From Ascarosepion bandense (lineage: Eukaryota; Mollusca; Cephalopoda; Sepiida; Sepiidae): a stretch of 64,000 nucleotides of DNA. The notes beneath the pieces were generated by a model that saw nothing but the letters and a program-made list of their open reading frames with translations, was not told where the DNA came from and searched no databases. The position numbers and the translations under genes are program-made. The stretch covers positions 1,322,501-1,386,500 of the forward strand of contig JBBBDQ010001451.1 in NCBI GenBank assembly GCA_037127315.1, given 5' to 3'. The stretch's first letter is position 1, and every line of letters begins with the position of its first letter. Shown one piece after another: positions 1 through 13,972 of the stretch.

Positions 1-3000
1 ATTGCTTAATCAGATCTAAGAGGCTCCAAAACAAGCTAAAAGAAAATTATGGGTTAATCAGATCTAAGAGGCTCCAAAACAAGCTAAAAGAAAATTATTG
101 CTTAATCAGATCTAAAAGGCTCCAAAACAAGCTAAAAGAAAATTATCTCTTAATCAGATCTCAGAGGCTCCAAAACTAGCTAAAAGAAAATTATCGCTTA
201 ATCAGATCTAAGAGGCTCCAAAACAAGCTAAAAGAAAATAATCGCTTAATCAGATCTAAGAGGCTCCAAAACAAGCTAAAAGAAAATTATCGCTTAATCA
301 GATCTAAGAGGCTCCAAAACAAGCTAAAAGAAAATTATCGCTTAATCAGATCTAAAAGGCTCCAAAACAAGCTAAAAGAAAATTATCGCTTAATCAGATC
401 TAAGAGGCTCCAAAACAAGCTAAAAGAATATTATTGCTTAATCAGATCTAAGAGGCTCCAAAACAAGCTAAAAGAAAATTATCGCTTAATCAGATCTAAG
501 AGGCTCCAAAACAAGCTAAAAGAAAATTATCGCTTAATCAGATCTAAAAGGCTCCAAAACAAGCTAAAAGAAAATTATCGTTTAATCAGATCTAAGAGGC
601 TCCAAAACAAGCTAAAAGAAAATTATCGCTTAATCAGGTCTAAGAGGCTCCAAAACAAGCTAAAAGAAAATTATCGCTTAATCAGATCTAAGAGGCTCCA
701 AAACAAGATAAAAGAAAATTATCGCTTAATCAGGTCTAAGAGGCTCCAGAACAAGCTAAAAGAAAATTATCTCTTAATCAGATCTAAGAGGCTCCAAAAC
801 AAGCTAAAAGAAAATTATCGCTTAATCAGATCTAAGAGGCTCCAAAACAAGCTAAAAGAAAATTATCGCTTAATCAGATCTAAGAGGCTCCAAAACAAGC
901 TAAAAGAAAATTATCGCTTAATCAGATCTAAGAGGCTCCAAAACAAGCTAAAAGAAAATTATCGCTTAATCAGATGTAAGAGGCTCCAAAACAAGCTAAA
1001 AGAAAATTATCGTTTAATCAGATCTAAGAGTCTCCAAAACAAGCTAAAAGAAAATTATCTCTTAATCAGATGTAAGAGGCTCGAAAAGAAGCTAAAAGAA
1101 AATTATTGCTTAATCAGATCTAAAAGGCACCAAAACAAGCTAAAAGTAAATTATCGCTTAATCAGATCTGAAAGGCTCCAAAACAAGCTAAAAGAAAATT
1201 ATCGCTTAATCAGATCTAAGAGGCTCCAAAACAAGCTAAAAGAAAATTATCGCTTAATCAGATGTAAAAGGCTCCAAAACAAGCTAAAAGCAAATTATTG
1301 CTTAATCAGATCTAAAAGGCTCCAAAACAAGCTAAAAGAAAATTATCGCTTAATCAGATCTAAAAGGCTCCAAAACAAGCTAAAAGAAAATTATCTCTTA
1401 ATCAGATCTAAAAGGCTCCAAAACAAGCTAACAGAACATTATCTCTTAATCAGATCTAAAAGGCTCCAAAACAAGCTAAAAGAAAATTATCGCTTAATCA
1501 GATCTAAGAGGCTCCAAAACAAGCTAAAACAAAATTATCGTTTAATCAGATCTAAAAGGCTCCAAAACAAGCTAAAAGAAAATTATCGCTTAATCAGATC
1601 TAAGAGGCTCCAAAACAAGCTAAAAGAAAATTATTGCTTAATCAGATCTAAAAGGCTCCAAAACAAGCTAAAAGAAAATTATCGCTTAATCAGATCTAAG
1701 AGGCTCCAAAACAAGCTAAAAGAAAATTAACGCTTAATCAGATCAAAGAGGCTCCAAAACAAGCTAAAAGAAAATTCTTGCTTAATCAGATCTAAAAGGC
1801 TCCAAAACAAGCTAATAGAAAATTATCGGTTAATCAGATCTAAGAGGCTCCAAAACAAGCTAAAAGAAAATTATTGCTTAATCACATCTAAAAGGCTCCA
1901 AAACAAGCTAAAAGAAAATTATCGCTTAATCAGATCTAAGAGGCTCCAAAACAAGCTAAAAGAAAATTATTGCTTAATCAGATCTAAAAGGCTCCAAAAC
2001 AAGCTAAAAGAAAATTATCGGTTAATAAGATCTAAGAGGCTCCAAAACAAGCTAAAAGAAAATTATTGCTTAATCAGATCTAAAAGGCTCCAAAACAAGC
2101 TAAAAGAAAATTATCGCTTAATCAGATCTAAGAGGCTCCAAAACAAGCTAAAAGAAAATTATTGCTTAATCAGATCTAAAAGCCTCCAAAACAAGATAAA
2201 AGAAAATTATCTCTTAATCAGATCTAAGAGGCTCCAAAACAAGCTAAAAGAAAATTATCGCTTAATCAGATCGAAGAGGCTCCAAAACAAGCTAAAAGAA
2301 AATTATTGCTTAATCAGATCTAAAAGGCTCCAAAACAAGCTAAAAGAAAATTATCGGTTAATCAGATCTAAGAGGCTCCAAAACAAGCTAAAAGAAAATT
2401 ATTGCTTAATCAGATCTAAAAGGCTCCAAAACAAGCTAAAAGAAAATTATCTCTTAATCAGATCTAAGAGACTCCAAAACAAGCTAAAAAAAAATTATTG
2501 CTTAATAAGTTCTAAAAGGCTCCAAAACAAGCTAAAAGAAAATTATCTCTTAATCAGATCTAAAAGGCTCCAAAACAAGCTAAAAGAAAATTATCGTTTA
2601 ATCAGATCTAAGAGGCTCCAAAACAAGCTAAAAGAAAATTATCGCTTAATCAGATCTAAGAGGCTCCAAAACAAGCTAAAAGAAAATTATCGCTTAATCA
2701 GATCTAAGAGGCTCCAAAAGAAGCTAAAAGAAAATTATCGCTTAATCAGATCTAATAGGCTCCAAAACAAGCTAAAAGAAAATTATCGCTTAATCAGATC
2801 TAAAAGGCTCCAAAACAAGCTAAAAGAAAATTATCGCTTAATCAGATCTAAGTGGCTCCAAAACAAGCTAAAAGAAAATTATTGCTTAATCAGATCTAAA
2901 AGGCTCCAAAACAAGCTAAAAGAAAATTATCGCTTAATCAGATCTAAGGGGGTCCAAAACAAGCTAAAAGAAAATTGTCGCTTACTCAGATCTAAGAGGC

Positions 3001-6000
3001 TCCAAAACAAGCTAAAAGAAAATTATCGCTTAATCAGATCTAAGAGGCTCCAAAACAAGCTAAAAGAAAATTATCGCTTAATCAGATCTAAGAGGCTCCA
3101 AAACAAGCAAAAAGAAAATGATCGCTTAATCAGATCTAAGAGGCTCAAAAACAAGCTAAAAGAAAATTATTGCTTAATCAGATCTAAGAGGCTCCAAAAC
3201 AAGCTAAAAGAAAATTATGGGTTAATAAGATCTAAGAGGCTCCGAAACAAGCTAAAAGGAAATTATTGCTTAATCAGATCTAAAAAGGCTCCAAAACAAG
3301 CTAAAAGAAAATTAACTCTTAATCAGATCTAAGAGGCTCCAAAACTAGCTAAAAGAAAATTATCGCTTAATCAGATCTAAGAGGCTCCAAAACAAGCTAA
3401 AAGAAAATTATCGCTATCAGATCTAAGAGGCTCCAAAACAAGCTAAAAGAAAATTATCGCTTAATCAGATCTAAGAGGCTCCAAAACAAGCTAAAAGAAA
3501 ATTATCGCTTAATCAGATCTAAGAGGCTCCAAAACAAGCTAAAAGAAAATTATCGCTTAATCAGATCTAAGAGGCTCCAAACAAGCTAAAGAAAATTATC
3601 GCTTAATCAGATCTAAGAGGCTCCAAAACAAGCTAAAAGAAAATTATCGCTTAATCAGATCTAAGAGGCTCCAAAACAAGCTAAAAGAAAATTATCGCTT
3701 AATCAGATTTAAGAGCCTCCAAACAAGCTAAAAGAAAATTATCGCTTAATCAGGATCTAAGAGGCTCCAAAACAAGCTAAAAGAAAATTATCGCTTAATC
3801 AGATCTAAGAGGCTCCAAAACAAGCTAAAAGTTGAAAATTATCGCTAATCAGATCTAAGAGGCTCCAAAACAGTTAAAAGAAAATTATCGCTTAATCAGA
3901 ACTAATAGGCTCCAAAACAAGCTAAAGAAAATTATCGCTTAATCAGATCTAAGTGGCTCCAAAACAAGCTAAAAGAAATTTATTAAGTTTAATCAGATCT
4001 AAAAGGCTCCAAAACAAGCTAAAAGAAAATTATCGCTTAATCAGATCTAAGAGGCTCCAAACAAGCTAAAAAAATTACCGCTTAATCAGATCTAAAGGCT
4101 CCAAAACACGCTAAAAGAAAATTATCGCTTAATCAGATCTAAGAGGCTCCAAAACAAGCTAAAAGAAAATTATTGCTTAATCAGATCTAAAGCCTCCAAA
4201 ACAAGATAAAATAAATTATTGCTTAATCAGATCTAAGAGGCTCCAAAACAAGCTAAAAGAAAATTATCGCTTAATCAGATCTAAGAGGCTCCAAACAAGC
4301 TAAAAAAATTATCGTTTAATCAGATCTAAGAGGCTCCAAAACAAGCTAAAAGAAAATTATCGCTTAATCAGGTCTAAGAGGCTCCAAAACAAGTTAAAAA
4401 AGAAAATTATCGCTTAATCAAGTCTAAGAGGCTCCAAAAACAAGCTAAAAGAAAATTATCGCTAATCAGGTCTAAAAGGCTCCAAACAAGCTAAAAGAAA
4501 ATTATCGCTTAATCAGATCTAAGAGGCTCCAAAACAGCTAAAGAAAATTATCGCTTAATCAGATCTAAGAGGCTCCAAAACAAGCTAAAAGAAAATTGTC
4601 GCTAATCAGATCTAAGAGGCTCCAAAACAAGCTAAAGAAAAATTATCGCTAATCAGATGTAAGAGGCTCCAAAACAAGCTAAAGAAAATTATCTCTTAAT
4701 CAGATGTAAGAGGCTCCAAAGAAGCTAAAAGAAAATTATTGCTTAATCAGATCTAAAGGCACCAAAACAAGCTAAAAGAAAATTATCGCTTAATCAGATC
4801 TGAAAGGCTCCAAAACAAGCTAAAGAAAATTATCGCTTAATCAGATCTAAGAGGCTCCAAAAACAAGCTAAAAGAAAATTATCGCTTAATCAGATGTAAA
4901 AGGCACCAAAACAAGCTAAAAAGCAAATTATTGCTTAATCAGATCTAAAAGGCTCCAAAACAAGCTAAACGAAAATTATCGCTAATCAGATCTAAAAGGC
5001 TCCAAAACAAGCTAAAAGAAAATTATCGCTTAATCAGATCTAAAAGGCTCCAAAACAAGCTAAAAGAAAATTATCTCTTAATCAGATCTAAAAGGCTCCA
5101 AAACAAGCTAACAGAACATTATCTCTTAATCAGATCTAAAAGGCTCCAAAACAAGCCAAAAAGAAAATTATCGCTTAATCAGATCTAAGAGGCTCCAAAA
5201 CAAGCTAAAAGAAAATTATCGCTTAATCAGATCTAAGAGGCTCCAAAACAAGCTAAAAGAAAATTATGGGTTAATAAGATCTAAGAGGCTCCAAAACAAG
5301 CTAAAAGGAAATTATTGCTTAATCAGATCTAAAAGGCTCCAAAACAAGCTAAAAGAAAATTAACTCTTTAATCAGATCTAAGAGGCTCCAAAACTAGCTA
5401 AAAGAAAATTATCGCTTAATCAGATCTAAGAGGCTCCAAAACAAGCTAAAAGAAAATTATCGCTTAATCAGATCTAAGAGGCTCCAAAACAAGCTAAAAG
5501 AAAATTATCGCTAATCAGATCTAAGAGGCTCCAAAACAATCTAAAAGAAAATTATCGCTTAATCAGATCTAAGAGGCTCCAAAACAAGCTAAAAGAAAAT
5601 TATCGCTTAATCAGATCTAAGAGGCTCCAAAACAAGCTAAAAGAAAATTATCGCTTAATCAGATCTAAGAGGCTCCAAAACAGCTAAAAGAAAATTATCG
5701 CTTAATCAGATCTAAGAGGCTCCAAAACAAGCTAAAGAAAATTATCGCTTAATCAGATTTAAGAGCCTCCAAAAACAAGCTAAAAGAAAATTATCGCTTA
5801 ATCAGATCTAAGAGGCTCCAAAACAAGCTAAAGAAAATTATCGCTTAATCAGATCTAAGAGGCTCCAAAACAAGCTAAAGAAAATTATCGCTTAATCAGA
5901 TCTAAGAGGCTCCAAAACAAGTTAAAAGAAAATTATCGCTTAATCAGAACTAATAGGCTCCAAAACAAGCTAAAAGAAAAATTATCGCTTAATCAGATCT

Positions 6001-9000
6001 AAGTGGCTCCAAAACAAGCTAAAAGCAAAGGAGCTGTTTAATCAGATCTAAAAGGCTCCAAAACAAGCTAAAAGAAAATTATCGCTTAATCAGATCTAAG
6101 AGGCTCAAAAACAAGCTAAAAAAAATTACCGCTTAATCATCTAAAAGGCTCCAAAACACGCTAAAAGAAAATTATCGCTTAATCAGATCTAAGAGGCTCC
6201 AAACAAGCTAAAAGAAAATTATTGCTTAATCAGATCTAAAAGCCTCCAAAACAAGATAAAATAAATTATTGCTTAATCAGATCTAAGAGGCTCCAAAACA
6301 AGCTAAAAGAAAATTATCGCTTAATCAGATCTAAGAGGCTCCAAAACAAGCTAAAAATTATCGTTTAATCAGGACGAAGAGGCTCCAAAACAAGCTAAAA
6401 GAAAATTATCGCTTAATCAGGTCTAAGAGGCTCCAAAACAAGCTAAAAGAAAATTATCGCTTAATCAAATCTAAGAGGCTCCAAAACAAGATAAAAGAAA
6501 ATTATCGCTTAATCAGGTCTAAGAGGCTCCAAAACAAGTTAAAAGAAAATTATCGCTTAATCAGGTCTAAAAGGCTCCAAAACAAGCTAAAAGAAAATTA
6601 TCGCTTAATCAGATCTAAGAGGCTCCAAAACAAGCTAAAAGAAAAATTATCGCTTAATCAGATCTAAGAGGCTCCAAAACAAGCTAAAAAGAAAATTATC
6701 GCTAATCAGATCTAAGAGGCTCCAAAACAAGCTGTAAGAAAATTATCGCTAATCAGATGTAAGAGGCTCCAAAACAAGCTAAAAGAAAATCTTTATCTCT
6801 TAATCAGATGTAAGAGGCCCAAAAAGAAGAAGCTAAAAGAAAATTATTGCTTAATCAGATCTAAAAGGCACCAAAACAAGCTAAAAGAAAATTATCGCTT
6901 AATCAGATCTGAAAGGCTCCAAAACAAGCTAAAAGAAAATTATCGCTTAATCAGATCTAAGAGGCTCCTAAAACAAGCTAAAAGAAAATTATCGCTGAAT
7001 CAGATGTAAAAGGCACCAAAACAAGCTAAAGCAAATTATTGGGTTAATCAGATCTAAAAGGCTCCCAAACAAGCTAAACGAAAAATTATCGCTTAATCAG
7101 ATCTAAAAGGCTCCAAACAAGCTAAAAGAAATTATCGCTTAATCAGATCTAAAAGGCTCCAAAACAAGCTAAAAGAAAATTATCTCTTAATCAGATCTAA
7201 AAAAGGCTCCAAAACAAGCTAACAGAACATTATCTCTTAATCAGATCTAAAAGGCTCCAAAACAAGCCAAAGAAAAATTATCGCTTAATCAGGATCTAAG
7301 AGGCTCCAAAACAAGCTAAAGAAAATTATCGCTTAATCAGATCTAAGAGGCTCCAAAACAAGCTAAAAGAAAATTATCGCTTAATCAGATCTAAGAGGCT
7401 GCAAAACAAGCTAAAAGAAAATTACCGCTTAATCAGATCTAAGAGGCTCCAAAACAAGCTAAAAAGAAAATTATCGCTTAATCAGATCTAAGAGGCTCCA
7501 AAACAAGCTAAAGAACATTATCGCTTAATCAGATCTAAGAGGCTCCAAAACAAGCTAAAGAAAATTATCGCTAATCAGATCTAAGAGGCTCCAAAACACG
7601 CTAAAAGAAAATTATCGCTTAATCAGATCTAAGAGGCTCCAAAACAAGCTAAAAGAAAATTATTGCTTAATCAGATCTAAAAAGCCTCCAAAACAAGATA
7701 AAATAAATTATTGCTTAATCAGATCTTAAGAGGCTCCAAACAAGCTAAAAGAAAATTATCGCTTAATCAGATCTAAGAGGTCTAAAAAACAAGCTAAAAA
7801 AAATTATCGTTTAATCAGATCTAAGAGGCTCCAAAACAAGCTAAAAGAAAATTATCGCTTAATCAGGTCTAAGAGGCTCCAAAACAAGCTAAAAGAAAAT
7901 TATCGCTTAATCAAATCTAAGAGGCTCCAAAACAAGATAAAGAAAATTATCGCTTAATCAGGTCTAAGAGGCTCCAAAACAAGCTAAAAGAAAATTATCG
8001 CTTAATCAGGTCTAAAGGCTCCAAACAGTTAAAAGAAAATTATCGCTTAACTGTGATCTAAGAGGCTCCAAAACAAGCTAAAAGAAAATTATCGCTTAAT
8101 CAGATCTAAGAGGCTCCAAAACAAGCTAAAAAAAATTATCGCTTAATCAGATCTAAGAGGCTCCAAAACAAGCTAAAAGAAATTATCGCTTAATCAGATG
8201 TAAGAGGCTCCAAAACAAGCTAAAAGAAAATTATCTCTTAATCAGATGTAAGAGGCTCCAAAAGAAGCTAAAAGAAAATTATTGCTTAATCAGATCTAAA
8301 AGGCACCAAAACAAGCTAAAAAAAATTATCGCTTAATCAGATCTGAAAGGCTCCAAAACAAGCTAAAAGAAAATTATCGCTTAATCAGATCTAAGAGGCT
8401 CCAAAACAAGCTAAAAGAAAATTATCGCTTAATCAGATATAAAAGGCACCAAAACAAGCTAAAAGCAAATTATTGCTTAATCAGATCTAAAAGGCTCCAA
8501 AACAAGCTAAACGAAAATTATCGCTAATCAGATCTAAAAGGCTCCAAAACAAGCTAAAGAAAATTATCGCTTAATCAGATCTAAAAGGCTCCAAAACAAG
8601 CTAAAAGAAATTTATTCTAATCAGATCTAAAAGGCTCCAAAACAAGCTAACAGAACATTATCTCTTAATCAGATCTAAAAGGCTCCAAAAACAAGCCAAA
8701 AGAAAATTATCGCTAATCAGATCTAAGAGGCTCCAAAACAAGCTAAAAGAAAATTATCGCTTAATCAGATCTAAGAGGTTCAAACAAGCTAAAGAAAATT
8801 ATCGCTTAATCAGATCTAAGAGGCTGCAAAACAAGCTAAAGAAAATTATCACAATCAGATCTAAGAGGCTCCAAAACAAGCTAAAAGAAAATTATCGCTA
8901 ATCAGATCTAAGAGGCTCCAAAACAAGCTAAAAGAACATTATCGCTTAATCAGATCTAAGAGGCTCCAAAACAAGCTAAAGAAAATTATCGCTTAATCAG

Positions 9001-12000
9001 ACGAAGAGGCTCCAAAACAAGCTAAAAGAAAATTATCGCTTAATCAGATCTAAGAGGCTCCAAACAAGCTAAAGAAAATTATCGCTTAATCAGAACTAAT
9101 AGGCCTCAAACAAGCTAAAAAGAAAATTATCGCTTAATCAGATCTAAAGGCTCCAAAACAAGCTAAAAGAAAATTATCGCTAATCAGATCTAAGTGGCTC
9201 CAAAACAAGCTAAAAGAAAATTATTGCTTAATCAGATCTAAAAGGCTCCAAAACAAGATAAAAGAAAATTATCGCTAATCAGATATGAGAGGCTCCAAAA
9301 CAAGCTAAAAAAAATTACCGCTTAATCAGATCTAAAAGGCTCCAAAACAACTAAAAGAAAATTATCGCTTAATCAGATCTAAGAGGCTCCAAAATAAGCT
9401 AAAAGAAAATTATTGCTTAATCAGATCTAAAAGGCTCCAAAACAAGATAAAAGTAAATTATTGCTTAATCAGATCTAAGAGGCTCCAAAACAAGCTAAAA
9501 AAAAATTATCGCTTAATCAGATCTAAAAGGCTCCAAAACAAGCCAAAAGAAAATTATCGCTTAATCAGATCTAAGAGGCTCCAAAACAAGATAAAAGAAA
9601 ATTATCGCTTAATCAGATCTAAAAGGCTCCAAAACAAGCTAAAAGAAAATTATCGCTTACTCAGATCTAAGAGGCTCCAAAACAAGCTAAAAGAAAATTA
9701 TCGCCTAATCAGATGTAAAACGCTCCAATACAAGCTAAAAGAAAATTATCGCTTAATCAGATCTAAGAGGCTCCAAAACAAGCTAAAAGAAAATTATTGC
9801 TTAATCAGATCTAAAAGGCTCCAAAACAAGCTAAAAGAAAATTATCGCTTAATCAGATCTAAGAGTCTCCAAAACAAGCTAAAAGAAAATTATTGCTTAA
9901 TCAGATCTATAAGGGTACAAAACAAGCTAAAAGAAAATTATCGGTTAATCAGATCTAAGAGGCTCCAAAACAAGCTAAAAGAAAATTATTGCTTAATCAG
10001 ATCTAAAAGGCTCCAAAACAAGCTAAAAGAAAATTATCTCTTAATCAGATCTAAGAGACTCCAAAACAAGCTAAAAAAAAATTATTGCTTAATAAGATCT
10101 AAAAGGCTCCAAAACAAGCTAAAAGAAAATTATCTCTTAATCAGATCTAAAAGGCTCCAAAACAAGCTAAAAGAAAATTATCGCTTAATCAGATCTAAGA
10201 GGCTCCAAAACAAGCTAAAAGAAAATTATCGCTTAATCAGATCTAATAGGCTCCAAAACATGCTAAAAGAAAATTATCGCTTAATCAGATCTAAAAGGCT
10301 CCAAAACAAGCTAAAAGAAAATTATCGCTTAATCAGATCTAAGTGGCTCCAAAACAAGCTAAAAGAAAATTATTGCTTAATCAGATCTAAAAGGCTCCAA
10401 AACAAGATAAAAGAAAATTATCGCTTAATCAGATCTAAGAGGCTCCAAAACAAGCTAAAAAAATTACCGCTTAATCAGATCTAAAAGGCTCCAAAACAAG
10501 CTAAAAGCAAATTATCGCTTAATCAGATCTAAGAGGCTCCAAAATAAGCTAAAAGAAAATTATTGCTTAATCAGATCTAAAAGTCTCCAAAACAAGATAA
10601 AAGTAAATTATTGCTTAATCAGATCTAAGAGGCTCCAAAACAAGCTAAAAAAAAATTATCGCTTAATCAGATCTAAAAGGCTTCAAAACAAGCCAAAAGA
10701 AAATTATCGCTTAATCAGATCTAAGAGGCTCCAAAACAAGATAAAAGAAAATTATCGTTTAATCAGATCTAAAAGGCTCCAAAACAAGCAAAAAGAAAAT
10801 GATCGCTTAATCAGATCTAAAAGGCTCCAAAACAAGCTAAAAGAAAATTATTGCTTAATCAGATCTAAAAGGCTCCAAAACAAGCTAAAAGAAAATTATT
10901 GGTTAATCAGATCTTAGAGGCTCCAAAACAAGCTAAAAGAAAATTATTGCTTAATCAGATCTAAAAGGCTCCAAAACAAGCTAAAAGAAAATTATCTCTT
11001 AATCAGATTCAAGAGGCTCCAAAACAAGCTAAAAGAAAATTATCGCTTAATCAGATCGAAGAGGTCCAAAACAAGCTAAAAGAAAATTATCTCTTAATCA
11101 GATCTAAGAGACTCCAAAACAAGCTAAAAAAAAATTATCGCTTAATAAGATCTAAAAGGCTCCAAAACAAGCTAAAAGAAAATTATCTCTTAATCAGATC
11201 TAAAAGGCTCCAAAACAAGCTAAAAGAAAATTATCGCTTAATCAGATCTAAGAGGCTCCAAAACAAGCTAAAAGAAAATTATCGCTTAATCAGATCTAAT
11301 AGGCTCCAAAACAAGCTAAAAGAAAATTATCGCTTAATCAGATCTAAAAGGCTCCAAAACAAGCTAAAAGAAAATTATCGCTTAATCAGATCTAAGTGGC
11401 TCCAAAACAAGCTAAAAGAAAATTATTGCTTAATCAGATCTAAAAGGCTCCAAAACAAGATAAAAGAAAATTATCGCTTAATCAGATCTAAGAGGCTCCA
11501 AAACAAGCTAAAAAAAATTACCGCTTAATCAGATCTAAAAGGCTCCAAAACAACTAAAAGAAAGTTATCGCTTAATCAGATCTAAGAGGCTCCAAAATAA
11601 GCTAAAAGAAAATTATTGCTTAATCAGATCTAAAAGGCTCCAAAACAAGATAAAAGTAAATTATTGCTTAATCAGATCTAAGAGGCTCCAAAACGAGCTA
11701 AAAAAAAATTATCGCTTAATCAGATCTAAAAGGCTCCAAAACAAGCCAAAAGAAAATTATCGCTTAATCAGATCTAAGAGGCTCCAAAACAAGATAAAAG
11801 AAAATTATCGCTTAATCAGATATAAGAGTCTCCAAAACAAGCTAAAAGAAAATTATCGCTTAATCCGATCTAAAAGGCTCCAAAACAAGCTAAAAGAAAA
11901 TTATTGCTTAATCAGATCTAAGAGGCTCCAAAACAAGCTAAAAGAAAATTATCGCTTAATCAGATCTAAGAGGCTCCAAAACAAGCTAAAAGAAAATTAT

Positions 12001-12272
12001 CACTTAATCAGATCTAAGAGGCTCCAAAACAAGCTAAAAGAAAATTATCGCTTAATCAGATGTAAGAGGCTCCAAAACAAGCTAAAAGAAAATTGTCGCT
12101 TAATCAGATCTAAGAGGCTCCAAAACAAGCTAAAATAAAATTATCGCTTAATCAGATCTAAGAGGCTCCAAAACAAGCTAAAATAAAATTATCGCTTAAT
12201 CAGATCTGAGAGGCTCCAAAACAAGCTAAAAGAAAATTATCGCTTAATCAGATCTAAGAGGCTCCAAAACAA
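1..12272 (+). repeat. 48-bp minisatellite array, block A (mariner-transposase derived)
   Basis: Roughly 250 head-to-tail copies of a 48-bp unit. One plus-strand frame (codons starting at positions divisible by 3 in the first 3.2 kb) reads KENYRLIRSKRLQNKL per unit; the other two plus frames contain TAA in every unit. Common variants swap AAG/AAA before AGG and CGC/TGC/CTC for the fifth codon. From 1 to about 3282 the period is exactly 48 with no net indel. From about 3282 to 9290 indels are dense, mostly in A-runs. From about 9290 onward the period is again nearly exact. At its right edge the last unit runs in frame into mariner-like transposase sequence, so I infer the unit arose from transposase coding sequence. 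The array continues beyond the left window edge. Confidence 0.95.
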
Positions 12273-12497
12273 GCTTAAACATCAAACAGAGAAAGATATC
12301 ATTTGGTTCTTCGTAGGCGAGAAAAACAAAATTGACCAAGATAAGAAAATTAACAGGAGAAATGACAGATGGTTATGTACAGAATCTCGAAAGTTCCAAG
12401 GAGAATGTATACCAACTTTTTTCAGCTCTCATGATTTAGGGGGTTATCTGCAATAAAAGAATTGCGATGCCTCTTCACATTGCGATGCCTCTTCACA
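12273..12497 (+). pseudogene. mariner-like transposase fragment between array blocks
   Basis: Continues in frame from the final 48-bp unit (LQNKLKHQTEKDIIWFF) into residues resembling the mariner catalytic core around the first aspartate, including a recognisable NRRNDRWLC segment. In mariners an F-S-D-E-K motif carries the first catalytic Asp; here it reads F-V-G-E-K, so the Asp is lost. The ORF stops at TGA near 12432 after a frameshift. Past it, another frame keeps weak similarity. The segment ends in a short direct duplication around 'gatgcctcttcacat', after which the repeat array restarts. The same mutations occur in the copies at 13973 and 15812, so the copy was already dead when it was duplicated. 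Confidence 0.85.
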
Positions 12498-13972
12498 TCG
12501 CTTAATCAGATCTAAGAGGCTGCAAAACAAGCTAAAAGAAAATTATCGCTTAATCAGATCTAAGAGGCTCCAAAACAAGCTAAAAGAAAATTATCGCTTA
12601 ATCAGATGTAAGAGGCTCCAAAACAAGCTAAAAGGAAATTATTGCTTAATCAGTTCTAAAAGGCTCCAAAACAAGCTAAAAGAAAATTATCGCTTAATCA
12701 GATCGAAAAGGCTCCAAAACAACCTAAAAGAAAATTATCGCTTAATCAGATCTAAGAGGCTCTAAAACAAGCTAAAAGAAAATTATCGCTTAATCAGATG
12801 TAAAAGGCTCCAAAACAAGCTAAAAGAAAATTATCGCTTAATCAGATCTAAGAGGCTCCAAAACAAGCTAAAAGGAAATTATCGCTTAATCAGATCTAAA
12901 AGGCTCCAAAACAAGCAAAAAGAAAATTATCGCTTAATCAGATCTAAGAGGCTCCAAAACAAGCTAAAATAAAATTATCGCTTAATCAGATCGAAAAGGC
13001 TCCAAAACAAGCTAAAAGAAAATTATCGCTTAATCAGATCTAAGAGCCTCCAAAAGAAGCTAAAAGAAAATTATCGCTTAATCAGATCTAAGAGGCTCCA
13101 AAACAAGCTAAAAGAAAATTATCGCTTAATCAGATCTAAGAGGCTCAAAAACAAGCTAAAAGAAAATTAACGCTTAATCAGATCAAAGAGGCTCCAAAAC
13201 AAGCTTAAAGAAAATTATCTCTTAATCAGAAGTAAAAGGCTCCAAAACAAGCTAAAAGAAAATTATTGCTTAATCAGATCTAAGAGGCTCCAAAACAAGC
13301 TAAAAGAAAATTATAGCTTAATCAGATCTAAGAGTCTCCAAAACAAGCTAAAAGAAAATTATCGCTTAATCAGATCTAAGAGGCTCCAAAACAAGCTAAA
13401 AGAAAATTATCGCTTAATCAGATCTAAAAGGCTCCAAAACAAGCTAAAAGAAATTTATCGCTTAATCAGATCTAAGAGGCTCCAAAACAAGCTAAAAGAA
13501 AATTATCGCTTAATCAGATCTAAGAGGCTCCAAAACAAGCTAAAAGAAAATTATCTCTTAATCAGAAGTAAAAGGCTCCAAAACAAGCTAAAATAAAATT
13601 ATCGCTTAATCAGATCTAAAAGGCTCTAAAACAAGCTAAAATAAAATTATCGCTTAATCAGATCTAAGAGGCTCCAAAACAAGCTAAAACAAAATTATCG
13701 CTTAATCCGATCTAAAAGGCTCCAAAACAAGCTAAAAGAAAATTATCGCTTAATCAGATCTAAGAGGCTCCAAAACAAGCTAAAAGAAAATTATCGCTTA
13801 ATCAGATCTAAGAGCCTCCAAAAGAAGCTAAAAGAAAATTATCGCTTAATCAGATCTAAGAGGCTCCAAAACAAGCTAAAAGAAAATTATCGCTTAATCA
13901 GATCTAAGAGGCTCCAAAACAAGCTAAAAGAAAATTAACGCTTAATCAGATCAAAGAGGCTCCAAAACAAGC
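12498..13972 (+). repeat. 48-bp minisatellite array, block B
   Basis: About 31 further units of the same 48-bp repeat, nearly free of indels, starting abruptly after a 'cttcacat' sequence and ending with a unit carrying the AAGCTT variant that joins transposase sequence at 13973. That terminal variant also ends block A. This suggests that a larger segment (array plus transposase stub) was itself duplicated. Confidence 0.93.

Noticed and set aside
10260..10484. ORF of 74 codons inside the array
   Set aside because: It exists only because one unit has a chance AAG-to-ATG change. It is a slice of the 48-bp repeat frame, not a gene.
1..13972. CRISPR-like array
   Set aside because: Direct repeats are contiguous with no unique spacers, and the flanking sequence is a eukaryotic transposon.
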